From the NCBI GenBank assembly GCA_900771185.1, contig CAAGND010000043.1:1-15247 (forward strand): a stretch of 15,247 nt of DNA. The letters are read 5' to 3'. Source of the DNA: Clostridia bacterium (lineage in GTDB: Bacteria; Bacillota; Clostridia; Oscillospirales; Acutalibacteraceae). A program made the translations under genes and the position numbers. The notes beneath the pieces are model-generated. The model was not told the DNA's origin and made no database searches. It saw nothing but the letters and a program-made list of their open reading frames with translations. Of the stretch, positions 1-5,554 are shown piece after piece (the stretch's first letter is position 1; every line of letters starts with the position of its first letter).

Positions 1-608
1 AGTGAAATCTTGCGACCCTCAATGCCGAGCTTCTTCTCTCTTTCGGCAAAGACGAAGGAGGAGGCAAAGCCGAAGAAACGGTCGGAATAGAGTATAAGGT
101 TGCTCCAGCGCTCAAACGGAATCGAAAGATCCTTGCATATCTGCGTATACATCGCGTTTCCGCGCACATTCATCTCGCCCCTGAGAGTTCCGGGATGCGA
201 GGCGATGCCGGGGTGAATCATGCCGTCGTTGCGGGAAGAGGCCTGCATTGCGACATCGCTCTCTTTGTCGACAAGCAGGACGTTAAGCTGATACTTGGTC
301 AGTTCCCTTGCTATCGAACAGCCTATAACGCCGCCGCCGATTATCATGACGTCCGGCTCGGCACCCTCAAGAGACGAGTCGGTGATTTTTGGCGCGCGTA
401 TCGCCGGCTCCTCAAAGCCTTTGAGCGAAATGTCATTGAGAACGCCCTTATAGCCGAATTTCGCGGCGGTCTTTCCGGCCTTTACGATATCGGTCCAACT
501 GTCCATCTCGCCCTCGAGACGGATGCAGTTTCTGACTTCGGTGCATTCAATGCCGCCGAGGTCTTTTTTTTGCAAGGCCTTCTGAACTTTTTTAAGCCTG
601 TCAGCCAT
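1..608 (-). CDS. FAD-dependent oxidoreductase, GlpA-like, 3' end outside window
   Basis: This is the N-terminal 202 residues of a flavoprotein oxidoreductase of the DAO/GlpA (glycerol-3-phosphate dehydrogenase-like) type; the C-terminus lies beyond the left edge. A Rossmann FAD-binding motif (IIGGGVIG, residues 89-96) is followed by the acidic end of beta-2 (LLVDKE, Asp114). The segment SSRNDGMIHPGI (residues 124-135) matches the conserved SSRNS/GxIHxGI region of GlpA and 2-hydroxyglutarate oxidases. Residues 1-65, upstream of the FAD motif, are extra. They show a pattern (IRLEGEMDSW ... GVLNDI) that resembles a BON-like domain. The start is the ATG read at 608-606, with GGAGGA about 6 bases upstream. 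The gene is transcribed away from the GntR regulator and is probably its target. The substrate cannot be read from this fragment. Confidence 0.85.
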   Translation of the reverse strand, partial: MADRLKKVQKALQKKDLGGIECTEVRNCIRLEGEMDSWTDIVKAGKTAAKFGYKGVLNDISLKGFEEPAIRAPKITDSSLEGAEPDVMIIGGGVIGCSIARELTKYQLNVLLVDKESDVAMQASSRNDGMIHPGIASHPGTLRGEMNVRGNAMYTQICKDLSIPFERWSNLILYSDRFFGFASSFVFAEREKKLGIEGRKIS

Positions 609-634
609 TTCTATCTCCTCCGGAGTAAAATCTT

Positions 635-650
635 GTTCGGTTGTCCGAAC
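635..650. promoter_or_regulatory. Palindrome, candidate GntR operator
   Basis: GTTCGG-TTGT-CCGAAC is a perfect 6-bp inverted repeat with a 4-base spacer. It lies just downstream of the predicted start of the minus-strand transcript and directly upstream of the plus-strand -35 box, where a bound regulator could act on both promoters. As RNA it could also form a small hairpin in the oxidoreductase leader. Assignment to the neighbouring GntR protein is inferred from position only. Confidence 0.45.
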
Positions 651-653
651 GTC

Positions 654-682
654 TTGACAAAATTATACCATTATATTAAAAT
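654..682 (+). promoter_or_regulatory. Promoter for the gntR-family gene, overlapping the opposite promoter
   Basis: TTGACA (654-659), a 17-base spacer and TAAAAT (677-682) form a near-consensus promoter pointing right. It occupies the same DNA as the minus-strand promoter at 662-690, so the -35 box of each lies at or next to the predicted start point of the other. The two -35 boxes form the inverted repeat CTTGACA/TGTCAAG (653-659 and 685-691). Confidence 0.7.
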
Positions 683-690
683 AGTGTCAA
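662..690 (-). promoter_or_regulatory. Consensus sigma-A promoter for the FAD oxidoreductase gene
   Basis: On the minus strand TTGACA (685-690) and TATAAT (662-667) are separated by exactly 17 bases, a perfect match to the consensus. The predicted start near 655 gives a leader of about 47 bases before the ATG at 608. Confidence 0.8.
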
Positions 691-777
691 GCAAAATTCA
701 GAAAAGTTTATATTTGGATTTGCGCATGAAAAACGATGCCCGGATGATGTCCGGATTGAGAGCGGGGAAAGTATTTT

Positions 778-1482
778 ATGGAGAGCCTGAGCAGGCTGCC
801 CCTGTATCTGCAGGTGAAAAATTATATAACGGCGATGATTGAATCGGGCAAATATCCGCCCGATTCCAAGCTTCCGACGGAGAAGGAACTTATGAAATCG
901 CTGTCTGTCGGCAGGGCAACAGTGCGTTCGGCTTTGCTGGAGCTTGAGCACGAGGGGAGAATATATAAACGCCACGGCGTGGGCACCTTTGTTGCGGCCA
1001 AGAAAAAGATTTCTCCGTTTGAACCGATAATATCTCTGACATATTCTCTTGAGAGAATGGGTCTTGAGATAAGAAACGTCGTCATGTTATCGGAGATTAT
1101 AGCGCCGTCGGGCGAGCTGCTTGAACACTGGAGCCCCGATATGCGGGTGGGCAAGCTGAGCAGACTGCGTTTGGCGGGCGGCGAGCCGGTTGCTATGGAG
1201 GACAGCTATTTTACCGAGGAGCTTTACGATGCGGTGAAAAATCTTCCGCCGGAAACCTCTCTTGCGCACACGATTCTCAGCAGTGACGGAGTTGATATCG
1301 CGAGAGTGGATATGAAAATCGTCCTGCGGGAGGCGACTGAGTATGAACGCACAGAGCTTAAGCTGCAGCACGATGAGAGGGTGGCGGAGCTGACAAGATG
1401 GACCTTCAGCGATTCGAAGGCTGTCAACTTTGTCAGGTTCGTTGTGTGCGAACGGTTTGTACAGGCGCCGTTCGGTGAATAG
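778..1482 (+). CDS. GntR/HutC-family transcriptional regulator with UTRA domain
   Basis: This 234-residue protein has the two-domain HutC architecture. Residues 8-73 form the GntR winged helix-turn-helix, recognisable by LPTEKELMKSLSVGRATVRSA (35-52) and the wing signature RIYKRHGVGTFV (61-72). Residues from about 95 to 228 fit a UTRA ligand-binding domain, with the typical LSRLRLAGGEPVAMEDSYF stretch (127-145). The length is normal for the family. The ATG at 778 has GGGGAAAG upstream and places the first residues of the HTH domain correctly. It is divergent from the FAD oxidoreductase gene and shares its promoter region, so it probably represses or activates that operon in response to a small metabolite. 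The ligand is not evident from the sequence. Confidence 0.92.
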   Translation: MESLSRLPLYLQVKNYITAMIESGKYPPDSKLPTEKELMKSLSVGRATVRSALLELEHEGRIYKRHGVGTFVAAKKKISPFEPIISLTYSLERMGLEIRNVVMLSEIIAPSGELLEHWSPDMRVGKLSRLRLAGGEPVAMEDSYFTEELYDAVKNLPPETSLAHTILSSDGVDIARVDMKIVLREATEYERTELKLQHDERVAELTRWTFSDSKAVNFVRFVVCERFVQAPFGE

Positions 1483-1483
1483 G

Positions 1484-1512
1484 TTGCATTGCATTTGTAT
1501 GCTTTTTAGTAT
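1484..1512 (+). promoter_or_regulatory. Possible mltG promoter
   Basis: TTGCAT (1484-1489) and TAGTAT (1507-1512) are 17 bases apart, a moderate match to the sigma-A consensus. They lie directly after the gntR stop codon. A 7-bp inverted repeat, GGCATAT (1525-1531) and ATATGCC (1541-1547), follows in the leader and could be an operator or a weak hairpin. Confidence 0.4.
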
Positions 1513-1564
1513 ATAGGAGATTTGGGCATATCATTTAGGTATATGCCGTGAGAGGGATTGGAAA

Positions 1565-2608
1565 ATGAAAAAGCAATTGAAAAGAATTTGTTGTGTCTGC
1601 CTTGCGCTGCTGATGCTGTCGGGTCTTTTTGCCTGCTCACGCGGCGGTGAGGCGGACGAGACTGTCTCAGAGCAGACCACGCTCAACTATACATATCCCG
1701 GTGTCGTGGAGATTTCCGGGGTGAGCGGCGAGGTTGTCAGTGATGAGCAGAGCACGGCGGATGTGTTACCCGACGCTCCGTTTTCAGAACCGGTTTTGCC
1801 TGTGCAGGACGATGATTATGTTTTGAAGCAGAACCTCGTTGTGCCGAACACGGCGGCAGCCGGCAGCAATACAGAAGCCCAACCTAAAAAGTCGGTGACT
1901 GTCACTATCCCGGCGGGCTCTACGATGGCGGAAATATTCGCAATTCTTGACGCGAGCGGAGTGGCATCGTTCAGCAGCCTCATGAACACGGCGCAGAACT
2001 TCGATTTCACATATTATCCGCTTATAAGCGCGCAGAAGAATAACGGACGGGCTTTCAAGCTTGAGGGATATCTGCATGCGGGAACTTACAGTTTCTATGA
2101 AAATTCAAAACCGGAGGATGCGATAGGAAAGCTTCTGCGCAGCATGGAAAGCAGCGTCACCACCTCCATGCGCCGCCAGATAGCCAACAGGGGATATACT
2201 GTTGATGAGATACTGACGATAGCCTCAATAATTCAGGAGGAGAGCCTCTCAGCTGCGGAAATGACGAGGGTGTCGTCCATAATCCACAACCGTCTCAGCC
2301 AAGGTATGAAGCTGGAGATGAGCTCGACAATAATGTACCTTGACAGTTCAGTCAAACCCTATATTCAGTCCGACAATGCCGACCTTATTAACCAATATAA
2401 TGATTATTATAATACCTTTGTATGTGCCGGACTTCCGGCGGGCCCGATATGCAGCCCCGGAGTTGACGCGGTGAGAGCTGCGCTCAATCCTGCGGATACG
2501 GATTATCTCTATTTCTGCGTTGACGATGACGGAAAGTATTATTATGCGAGCACGCTTGAAGAGCATCAGGCAAATCTCGAGGCTGCGGGGCTGTCACAGC
2601 CGGAGTAG
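1565..2608 (+). CDS. mltG: Endolytic murein transglycosylase MltG (YceG family), predicted lipoprotein
   Basis: MltG cuts nascent peptidoglycan glycan strands and limits their length at the outer face of the membrane. This 347-residue protein starts with a basic, hydrophobic signal ending in LSGLFAC, which fits a lipobox with Cys24 as lipid site. Residues 25-105 are a low-complexity acidic/Ser/Thr linker. Residues 110-140 (VTVTIPAGSTMAEIFAIL) match the LysM-like subdomain of the family. The catalytic core includes ASIIQEES (220-227; Glu226 is the likely catalytic acid, by alignment with ASIVEKET of E. coli), IIHNRLSQGMKLEM (239-252), GLPAGPICSPG (289-299) and YLYFCVDDDGKYYYAST (314-330). Most characterised MltG proteins are anchored by a transmembrane helix; here the anchor looks like a lipid. 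The gene lies 82 bases after gntR. Confidence 0.92.
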   Translation: MKKQLKRICCVCLALLMLSGLFACSRGGEADETVSEQTTLNYTYPGVVEISGVSGEVVSDEQSTADVLPDAPFSEPVLPVQDDDYVLKQNLVVPNTAAAGSNTEAQPKKSVTVTIPAGSTMAEIFAILDASGVASFSSLMNTAQNFDFTYYPLISAQKNNGRAFKLEGYLHAGTYSFYENSKPEDAIGKLLRSMESSVTTSMRRQIANRGYTVDEILTIASIIQEESLSAAEMTRVSSIIHNRLSQGMKLEMSSTIMYLDSSVKPYIQSDNADLINQYNDYYNTFVCAGLPAGPICSPGVDAVRAALNPADTDYLYFCVDDDGKYYYASTLEEHQANLEAAGLSQPE

Positions 2609-2900
2609 CTTTCGTGCCGAGCGAAGGCTTGCGGGAACCGGGCGATTTCAGATGCCGGATTTTAAGTTTATATAGATATTAGACCAAAATACCTCACACT
2701 CCGTAGGGGCGATTCACGAATCGCCCGCTCTAAGCCTTCCCCTTGAGGGGAAGGTGGCACGGCGAAGCCGTGACGGATGAGGTGTTGAACAGACGTTTGA
2801 ATTGCGTTCACTTCGAAGTGATGAAAGTCTCTCTACGTTGAAATCACATTGCTATTTCCGCATTTTAAAACGGCTTTGTCCTAAAATTTTCAAAAAAGCC
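2609..2900. other. Gene-poor intergenic stretch upstream of rpmG
   Basis: No credible coding region or tRNA is seen between mltG and rpmG on either strand. Directly after mltG, CCGG-type complementary segments around 2638-2664 followed by TTTT could be a weak terminator, but pairing is poor. The middle is filled by the palindromic cluster listed separately. 2825-2900 is AT-rich and could act as an UP-like region for the rpmG promoter; it carries a GGCTTT/AAAGCC inverted repeat (2872-2877 and 2895-2900) that abuts the -35 box. Confidence 0.5.
2703..2821. repeat. Cluster of four palindromes, REP/MITE-like intergenic repeat
   Basis: Four perfect inverted repeats stand side by side. GGGCGATTC/GAATCGCCC (2707-2726, 2-base spacer) is first. 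CCTTCCCC/GGGGAAGG (2735-2754, TTGA loop) is second. CACGGC/GCCGTG (2758-2772, GAA loop) is third. TCACTTCGAAGTGA (2808-2821, no spacer) is fourth. The GGTGGCACGGCGAAGCCGTG segment resembles a dispersed intergenic repeat that I recall from Faecalibacterium-type genomes; this could not be checked here. None of the hairpins is followed by a clear T-run, so they are not typical terminators. Confidence 0.65.
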
Positions 2901-2929
2901 TTGACGAAAAAATATATGTATGATATCCT
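2901..2929 (+). promoter_or_regulatory. Promoter of the rpmG-secE-nusG transcription unit
   Basis: TTGACG (2901-2906) is separated by 17 bases from TATCCT (2924-2929), and TG at 2921-2922 makes an extended -10. The predicted start is near 2936. Confidence 0.65.
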
Positions 2930-2936
2930 AATAGTA

Positions 2937-2960
2937 CCTCTGTGAGAGGGCTATTTTTTT
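2937..2960 (+). promoter_or_regulatory. 5'-terminal hairpin followed by T7 in the rpmG leader
   Basis: CCTCT-GTG-AGAGG (2937-2949) followed by GCTA and seven T residues (2954-2960) looks like a small intrinsic terminator. It begins almost at the predicted transcript start, so it may instead stabilise the 5' end or cause pausing. Confidence 0.35.
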
Positions 2961-3025
2961 CTGCCCTTATTTTTAAGCCGGTTCAGAGGGAGGCTAATTA
3001 AATCCGAAATAATGGAGGTGCCGTT

Positions 3026-3175
3026 ATGAGAGTCAAAGTCACTCTTGCTTGCACTGAATGCAAGCAGCGCAACTACAACACTGTTAAAAACAAGAAGAAC
3101 ACACCGGACAGGTTGGAGATGAACAAGTACTGCCGTTTCTGCAGAAAGCATACTCTCCACAAAGAGACAAAGTAA
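3026..3175 (+). CDS. rpmG: 50S ribosomal protein L33, zinc-ribbon form
   Basis: L33 is a small protein of the large ribosomal subunit near the E site. The 49-residue product begins MRVKVTLACTECKQRNY and ends HTLHKETK, both typical of L33. Cys9, Cys12, Cys36 and Cys39 form two CxxC pairs, so this is the zinc-binding (C+) version. The length matches the family. ATG at 3026 is preceded by GGAGGTG with 5 bases between. It is the first gene of the operon, 17 bases before secE. The gene order rpmG-secE-nusG is common in bacteria. Confidence 0.97.
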   Translation: MRVKVTLACTECKQRNYNTVKNKKNTPDRLEMNKYCRFCRKHTLHKETK

Positions 3176-3192
3176 GGCGGGAGGAAAAACAG

Positions 3193-3621
3193 ATGGCGAA
3201 AAAGGAAAAGTCCTCTGCCGCAGATAAGATCGCCAAGGCCGAAAAGGCTGCCAAAAACGGTGCTTCCGATAACAGCAAGCTTACCGCTGCTGAGAAGGTA
3301 GCAAAGGTTGAAAAGGCAAAGGCAAAGGCTTCCAAGCCCAAGAATCCCAACGGCAACATCTTTGTCCGTTTCGGCAAGGGCTTCAAGAAGTTTTGGAAAG
3401 ATTTCAGAGGCGAAATCAAAAAGATCACATGGCCGGACAGAATGACAGTCCTGAAGAATACAGGCGTTGTTCTGGTGGCGGTTGCAGCGGTCTGCGTAGT
3501 TATTTTCGCAATCGATCAGGGCTTGTCCTTCCTTGTTGAGCTTCTCGTCAAGCTCGCAAAGAACACGGGCGCAAACGCAGAGACCGCGGCCGCGATAATG
3601 AATCTCATTAATCTCGGCTGA
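3193..3621 (+). CDS. secE: Protein translocase subunit SecE with extended termini
   Basis: SecE clamps SecY in the Sec translocon of the cytoplasmic membrane. The conserved core is at residues 66-120: an amphipathic helix with FWKDFRGEIKKITWP (67-81), then one membrane helix (about 88-107). The product has 142 residues, while Gram-positive SecE is usually about 55-70. The extra length is an N-terminal tail of about 55 residues rich in Lys and Ala, likely helical and cytosolic, and about 22 residues after the core. The ATG at 3193 follows GGGAGG. No later start would keep a good ribosome-binding site, so the tail is probably real. It is 17 bases after rpmG and 17 before nusG. Confidence 0.95.
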   Translation: MAKKEKSSAADKIAKAEKAAKNGASDNSKLTAAEKVAKVEKAKAKASKPKNPNGNIFVRFGKGFKKFWKDFRGEIKKITWPDRMTVLKNTGVVLVAVAAVCVVIFAIDQGLSFLVELLVKLAKNTGANAETAAAIMNLINLG

Positions 3622-3638
3622 TAACAGGAGGAAAGACA

Positions 3639-4193
3639 ATGGCTGCTGACGCCAAATGGTATGTGGTTCACACCTATTCCGGCTATGAGAACAAGGTTGC
3701 CACAAACATTGAAAAAATGGTTGAAAACCGCAAGATGCAGGATCAGATTCTTGAGGTGCAGATTCCCACGGAAACCGTCACCGAAATCAAGGATGACAAA
3801 AAGCGCGAGGTTGAGCGCAAGCTTTTCCCGGGCTATGTTCTTGTGAAGGTCGCCGTGACATATGATGACAACAATGTCCCGTCAATGAGCGACGATGCGT
3901 GGTTTGTTATCAGAAACACCAGAGGCGTGACCGGCTTTGTCGGACCCGAAAGCAAGGCGACGCCGCTCTCAGATGAAGAGGTTCTGGCGCTCGGAGTTGA
4001 AAAGAAGAGCGTTGAGGTCGAATATCATGTGGGCGACACCGTCAGAATCACCGATGAACGCCTTGAGGGCTTCTCGGGCACAGTCACGAAGATAGACCTT
4101 GAAAACGAGATGGTTTATGTCTCTGTTTCGGCATTCTTCGGCAAGGAGACAACTGTTGAGCTTGAGCTTGACCAGGTTGAACTCGATAACTGA
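3639..4193 (+). CDS. nusG: Transcription termination/antitermination factor NusG
   Basis: NusG binds RNA polymerase, influences pausing and Rho-dependent termination, and couples transcription to translation. The 184-residue product has the NGN domain (about residues 5-122), beginning KWYVVHTYSGYENKV (6-20) with the conserved KLFPGYVLV (61-69) and FVIRNTRGVTGFVG (89-102). The KOW domain follows at 128-183, with VGDTVRITDERLEGFSGTV (131-149). Length is normal. The start at 3639 has AGGAGG upstream. It is co-transcribed with secE and followed by a 121-base spacer containing hairpins and an L1-type leader before rplK. Confidence 0.97.
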   Translation: MAADAKWYVVHTYSGYENKVATNIEKMVENRKMQDQILEVQIPTETVTEIKDDKKREVERKLFPGYVLVKVAVTYDDNNVPSMSDDAWFVIRNTRGVTGFVGPESKATPLSDEEVLALGVEKKSVEVEYHVGDTVRITDERLEGFSGTVTKIDLENEMVYVSVSAFFGKETTVELELDQVELDN

Positions 4194-4202
4194 TTTATCC
4201 CG

Positions 4203-4260
4203 ATAATACGGACCTGAGTCCTTATTATACGCGCCGCACGGCGCACGGAGCTTCGGCTTC
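4203..4260 (+). promoter_or_regulatory. Three consecutive RNA hairpins between nusG and the L1 leader
   Basis: Hairpin 1 pairs ATAATACGGAC (4203-4213) with GTCCTTATTAT (4218-4228) around CTGA, with one mismatch. Hairpin 2 is GCGCCG-CA-CGGCGC (4231-4244). Hairpin 3 is GGAGC-TTCG-GCTTC (4247-4260), a C(UUCG)G tetraloop. None is followed by a T-run, so processing, pausing or folding roles are more likely than termination. The function is unknown. Confidence 0.5.
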
Positions 4261-4261
4261 A

Positions 4262-4293
4262 GTGGGAGGGGAGAAATCTCCGACATTTACCAC
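4262..4293 (+). promoter_or_regulatory. L1-binding mRNA motif (rRNA mimic) upstream of rplK
   Basis: The outer stem is GTGG (4262-4265)/CCAC (4290-4293) and the inner stem is GGAG (4270-4273)/CTCC (4278-4281). The 3' internal loop is GACATTTA (4282-4289). This copies the ribosomal L1-binding region of 23S rRNA, whose signature is GGUGGGAGG ... CCGAC ... AAAUACCACC. By established L1 autoregulation, free L1 would bind here and block translation of rplK-rplA. Confidence 0.8.
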
Positions 4294-4314
4294 ATTACTA
4301 TGGAGGTGCAGATT

Positions 4315-4740
4315 ATGGCACAGAAAGTTGTTGGCTTAATTAAATTGCAGATACCCGCCGGAAAGGCTACTCCGGCACCGCCTGTCGGCCCCGCGCTCGG
4401 TCAGCACGGCGTCAACATCATGGCATTCACAAAGGAATTCAACGAGAGAACGAAGAATGACATGGGTCTCATCATTCCCGTTGTCATCACCGTTTACGCT
4501 GACCGTTCCTTCACATTTGTAACAAAGACTCCGCCCGCCGCAGTTCTCATCAAGAAGGCTTGCGGAATCGAGAGCGGTTCAGGCGTTCCCAACAAGACCA
4601 AGGTCGCAACAATCACTACCGAGCAGATCAGAAAGATCGCCGAGCAGAAGATGCCCGACCTCACCGCTGCAAGCATTGAGACCGCTATGAGCATGATAGC
4701 AGGCACAGCGCGCAGCATGGGCGTTACCGTTACTGATTGA
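4315..4740 (+). CDS. rplK: 50S ribosomal protein L11
   Basis: L11 forms part of the GTPase-associated centre of the large subunit. The product has 141 residues, the classic length. It has the N-terminal domain (KLQIPAGKATPAPPVGPALG at 10-29) and the rRNA-binding C-terminal domain (TPPAAVLIKKACGIESGSG at about 72-90, then KIAEQKMPDL). ATG at 4315 was chosen over the in-frame ATG at 4300 because that upstream ATG overlaps the ribosome-binding site GGAGGTG (4302-4308), and MAQKV is the normal L11 N-terminus. It is preceded by an L1-type leader and followed by a second copy before rplA. Confidence 0.98.
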   Translation: MAQKVVGLIKLQIPAGKATPAPPVGPALGQHGVNIMAFTKEFNERTKNDMGLIIPVVITVYADRSFTFVTKTPPAAVLIKKACGIESGSGVPNKTKVATITTEQIRKIAEQKMPDLTAASIETAMSMIAGTARSMGVTVTD

Positions 4741-4748
4741 TGCTTCCT

Positions 4749-4775
4749 GTGGGAGGAAGAATCCGATTTAACCAC
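4749..4775 (+). promoter_or_regulatory. Second L1-binding mRNA motif, upstream of rplA
   Basis: The outer stem is GTGG (4749-4752)/CCAC (4772-4775). The inner stem is GGA (4755-4757)/TCC (4762-4764) with an AGAA loop, and the 3' internal loop is GATTTAA (4765-4771). It has the same arrangement as the motif at 4262-4293 and the same resemblance to the 23S rRNA L1 site. It lies between the rplK stop and the rplA ribosome-binding site at 4782-4787. Confidence 0.75.
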
Positions 4776-4797
4776 ATGATTGGGAGGAAACTATATT

Positions 4798-5502
4798 ATG
4801 AAACACGGAAAGAAATATAATCAGGGCGCTCAGCTTGTTGACAGAGCAGCCCTTTATGAGCCCAAAGAGGCTCTTGAGCTTGCCGTCAAGACGGCAACCG
4901 CAAAGTTTGATGAGACCGTTGAAGTTCATGTCCGCCTCGGTGTTGACTCACGTCATGCCGACCAGCAGGTCAGAGGCGCTGTCGTACTTCCCAACGGAAC
5001 AGGCAAGAGCGTCCGCGTAGCGGTCTTCGCAAAGGGCGATGACGCGAAGGCGGCAGAAGCTGCAGGCGCGGAGATCGTCGGAGCTGAGGAGCTTGTCGCA
5101 AAGATTCAGGGCGAAGGCTTCCTTGATTTTGACGTGGCTATCGCCGCTCCGAATATGATGGGTCTCGTCGGCCGTCTCGGTAAGGTGCTCGGTCCCAGAG
5201 GTCTTATGCCCAGCCCCAAGGCGGGTACCGTTACACCTGATGTTGCCAAGGCTGTCACCGAGGCTAAGGCAGGTAAGATAGAGTACCGTCTTGACAAGAC
5301 AAACATCATTCACTGCCCCATCGGCAAGGCGTCCTTCGGCGCTGATAAACTCAACGAGAACTTCGCAACTCTCCTTGAGGCTATCGTAAAGGCAAAGCCC
5401 GCCGCATCAAAGGGTCAGTATATCCGCTCATGTGTTGTTGCTTCAACAATGGGCCCCGGCGTGCGCATCAACCCCTCGAAGGTTGTCGCTTCCGCCGAAT
5501 AA
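4798..5502 (+). CDS. rplA: 50S ribosomal protein L1
   Basis: L1 builds the mobile stalk at the E site, assists tRNA exit, and acts as a translational repressor of its own mRNA. The 234-residue product shows the L1 hallmarks: KFDETVEVHVRLGVDSRHADQQVRG (near 35-59), the GPRGLMPSPKAGTV stretch (about 130-150) and the C-terminal region ending in MGPGVRINPSKV. Length is normal. ATG at 4798 is preferred because the in-frame TTG at 4780 overlaps the GGGAGG ribosome-binding site, and MKHGKKY is a typical N-terminus. It forms a unit with rplK and is followed 8 bases later by a separate promoter for rplJ. Confidence 0.98.
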   Translation: MKHGKKYNQGAQLVDRAALYEPKEALELAVKTATAKFDETVEVHVRLGVDSRHADQQVRGAVVLPNGTGKSVRVAVFAKGDDAKAAEAAGAEIVGAEELVAKIQGEGFLDFDVAIAAPNMMGLVGRLGKVLGPRGLMPSPKAGTVTPDVAKAVTEAKAGKIEYRLDKTNIIHCPIGKASFGADKLNENFATLLEAIVKAKPAASKGQYIRSCVVASTMGPGVRINPSKVVASAE

Positions 5503-5510
5503 AAAAGTTA

Positions 5511-5542
5511 TTGACATACGTTCACCCGTGTGTTAATATAAT
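5511..5542 (+). promoter_or_regulatory. Promoter for rplJ-rplL
   Basis: TTGACA (5511-5516) is followed 17 bases later by TAATAT (5534-5539) with TG at 5531-5532 (extended -10). A perfect TATAAT overlaps at 5537-5542 but would need a 20-base spacer. It starts 9 bases after the rplA stop, so rplJL can be transcribed independently. Confidence 0.7.
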
Positions 5543-5554
5543 AAAGCTGTTCTT

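Noticed and set aside
195..842. Open frame of 215 codons on the plus strand
   Set aside because: It lies opposite the FAD oxidoreductase, crosses the divergent promoter region and runs into gntR in another frame. No family resemblance and no ribosome-binding site.
2703..2821. CRISPR-like array
   Set aside because: The palindromes differ from each other and there are no equal repeats with regular spacers.
2609..3025. tRNA gene (tRNA-Trp is often next to rpmG-secE-nusG)
   Set aside because: No cloverleaf and no GGTTCGANTCC-type T-arm was found in this interval.
3073..3705. Open frame of 210 codons on the minus strand
   Set aside because: It is antisense to rpmG, secE and nusG, is rich in Cys and Leu from reverse reading of Lys/Ala codons, and has no ribosome-binding site.
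4300..4314. Upstream in-frame ATG for rplK
   Set aside because: This ATG is part of the ribosome-binding site region of the true start at 4315, and L11 normally begins at MAQKV.
4780..4797. Upstream in-frame TTG for rplA
   Set aside because: It overlaps GGGAGG, which serves the ATG at 4798.
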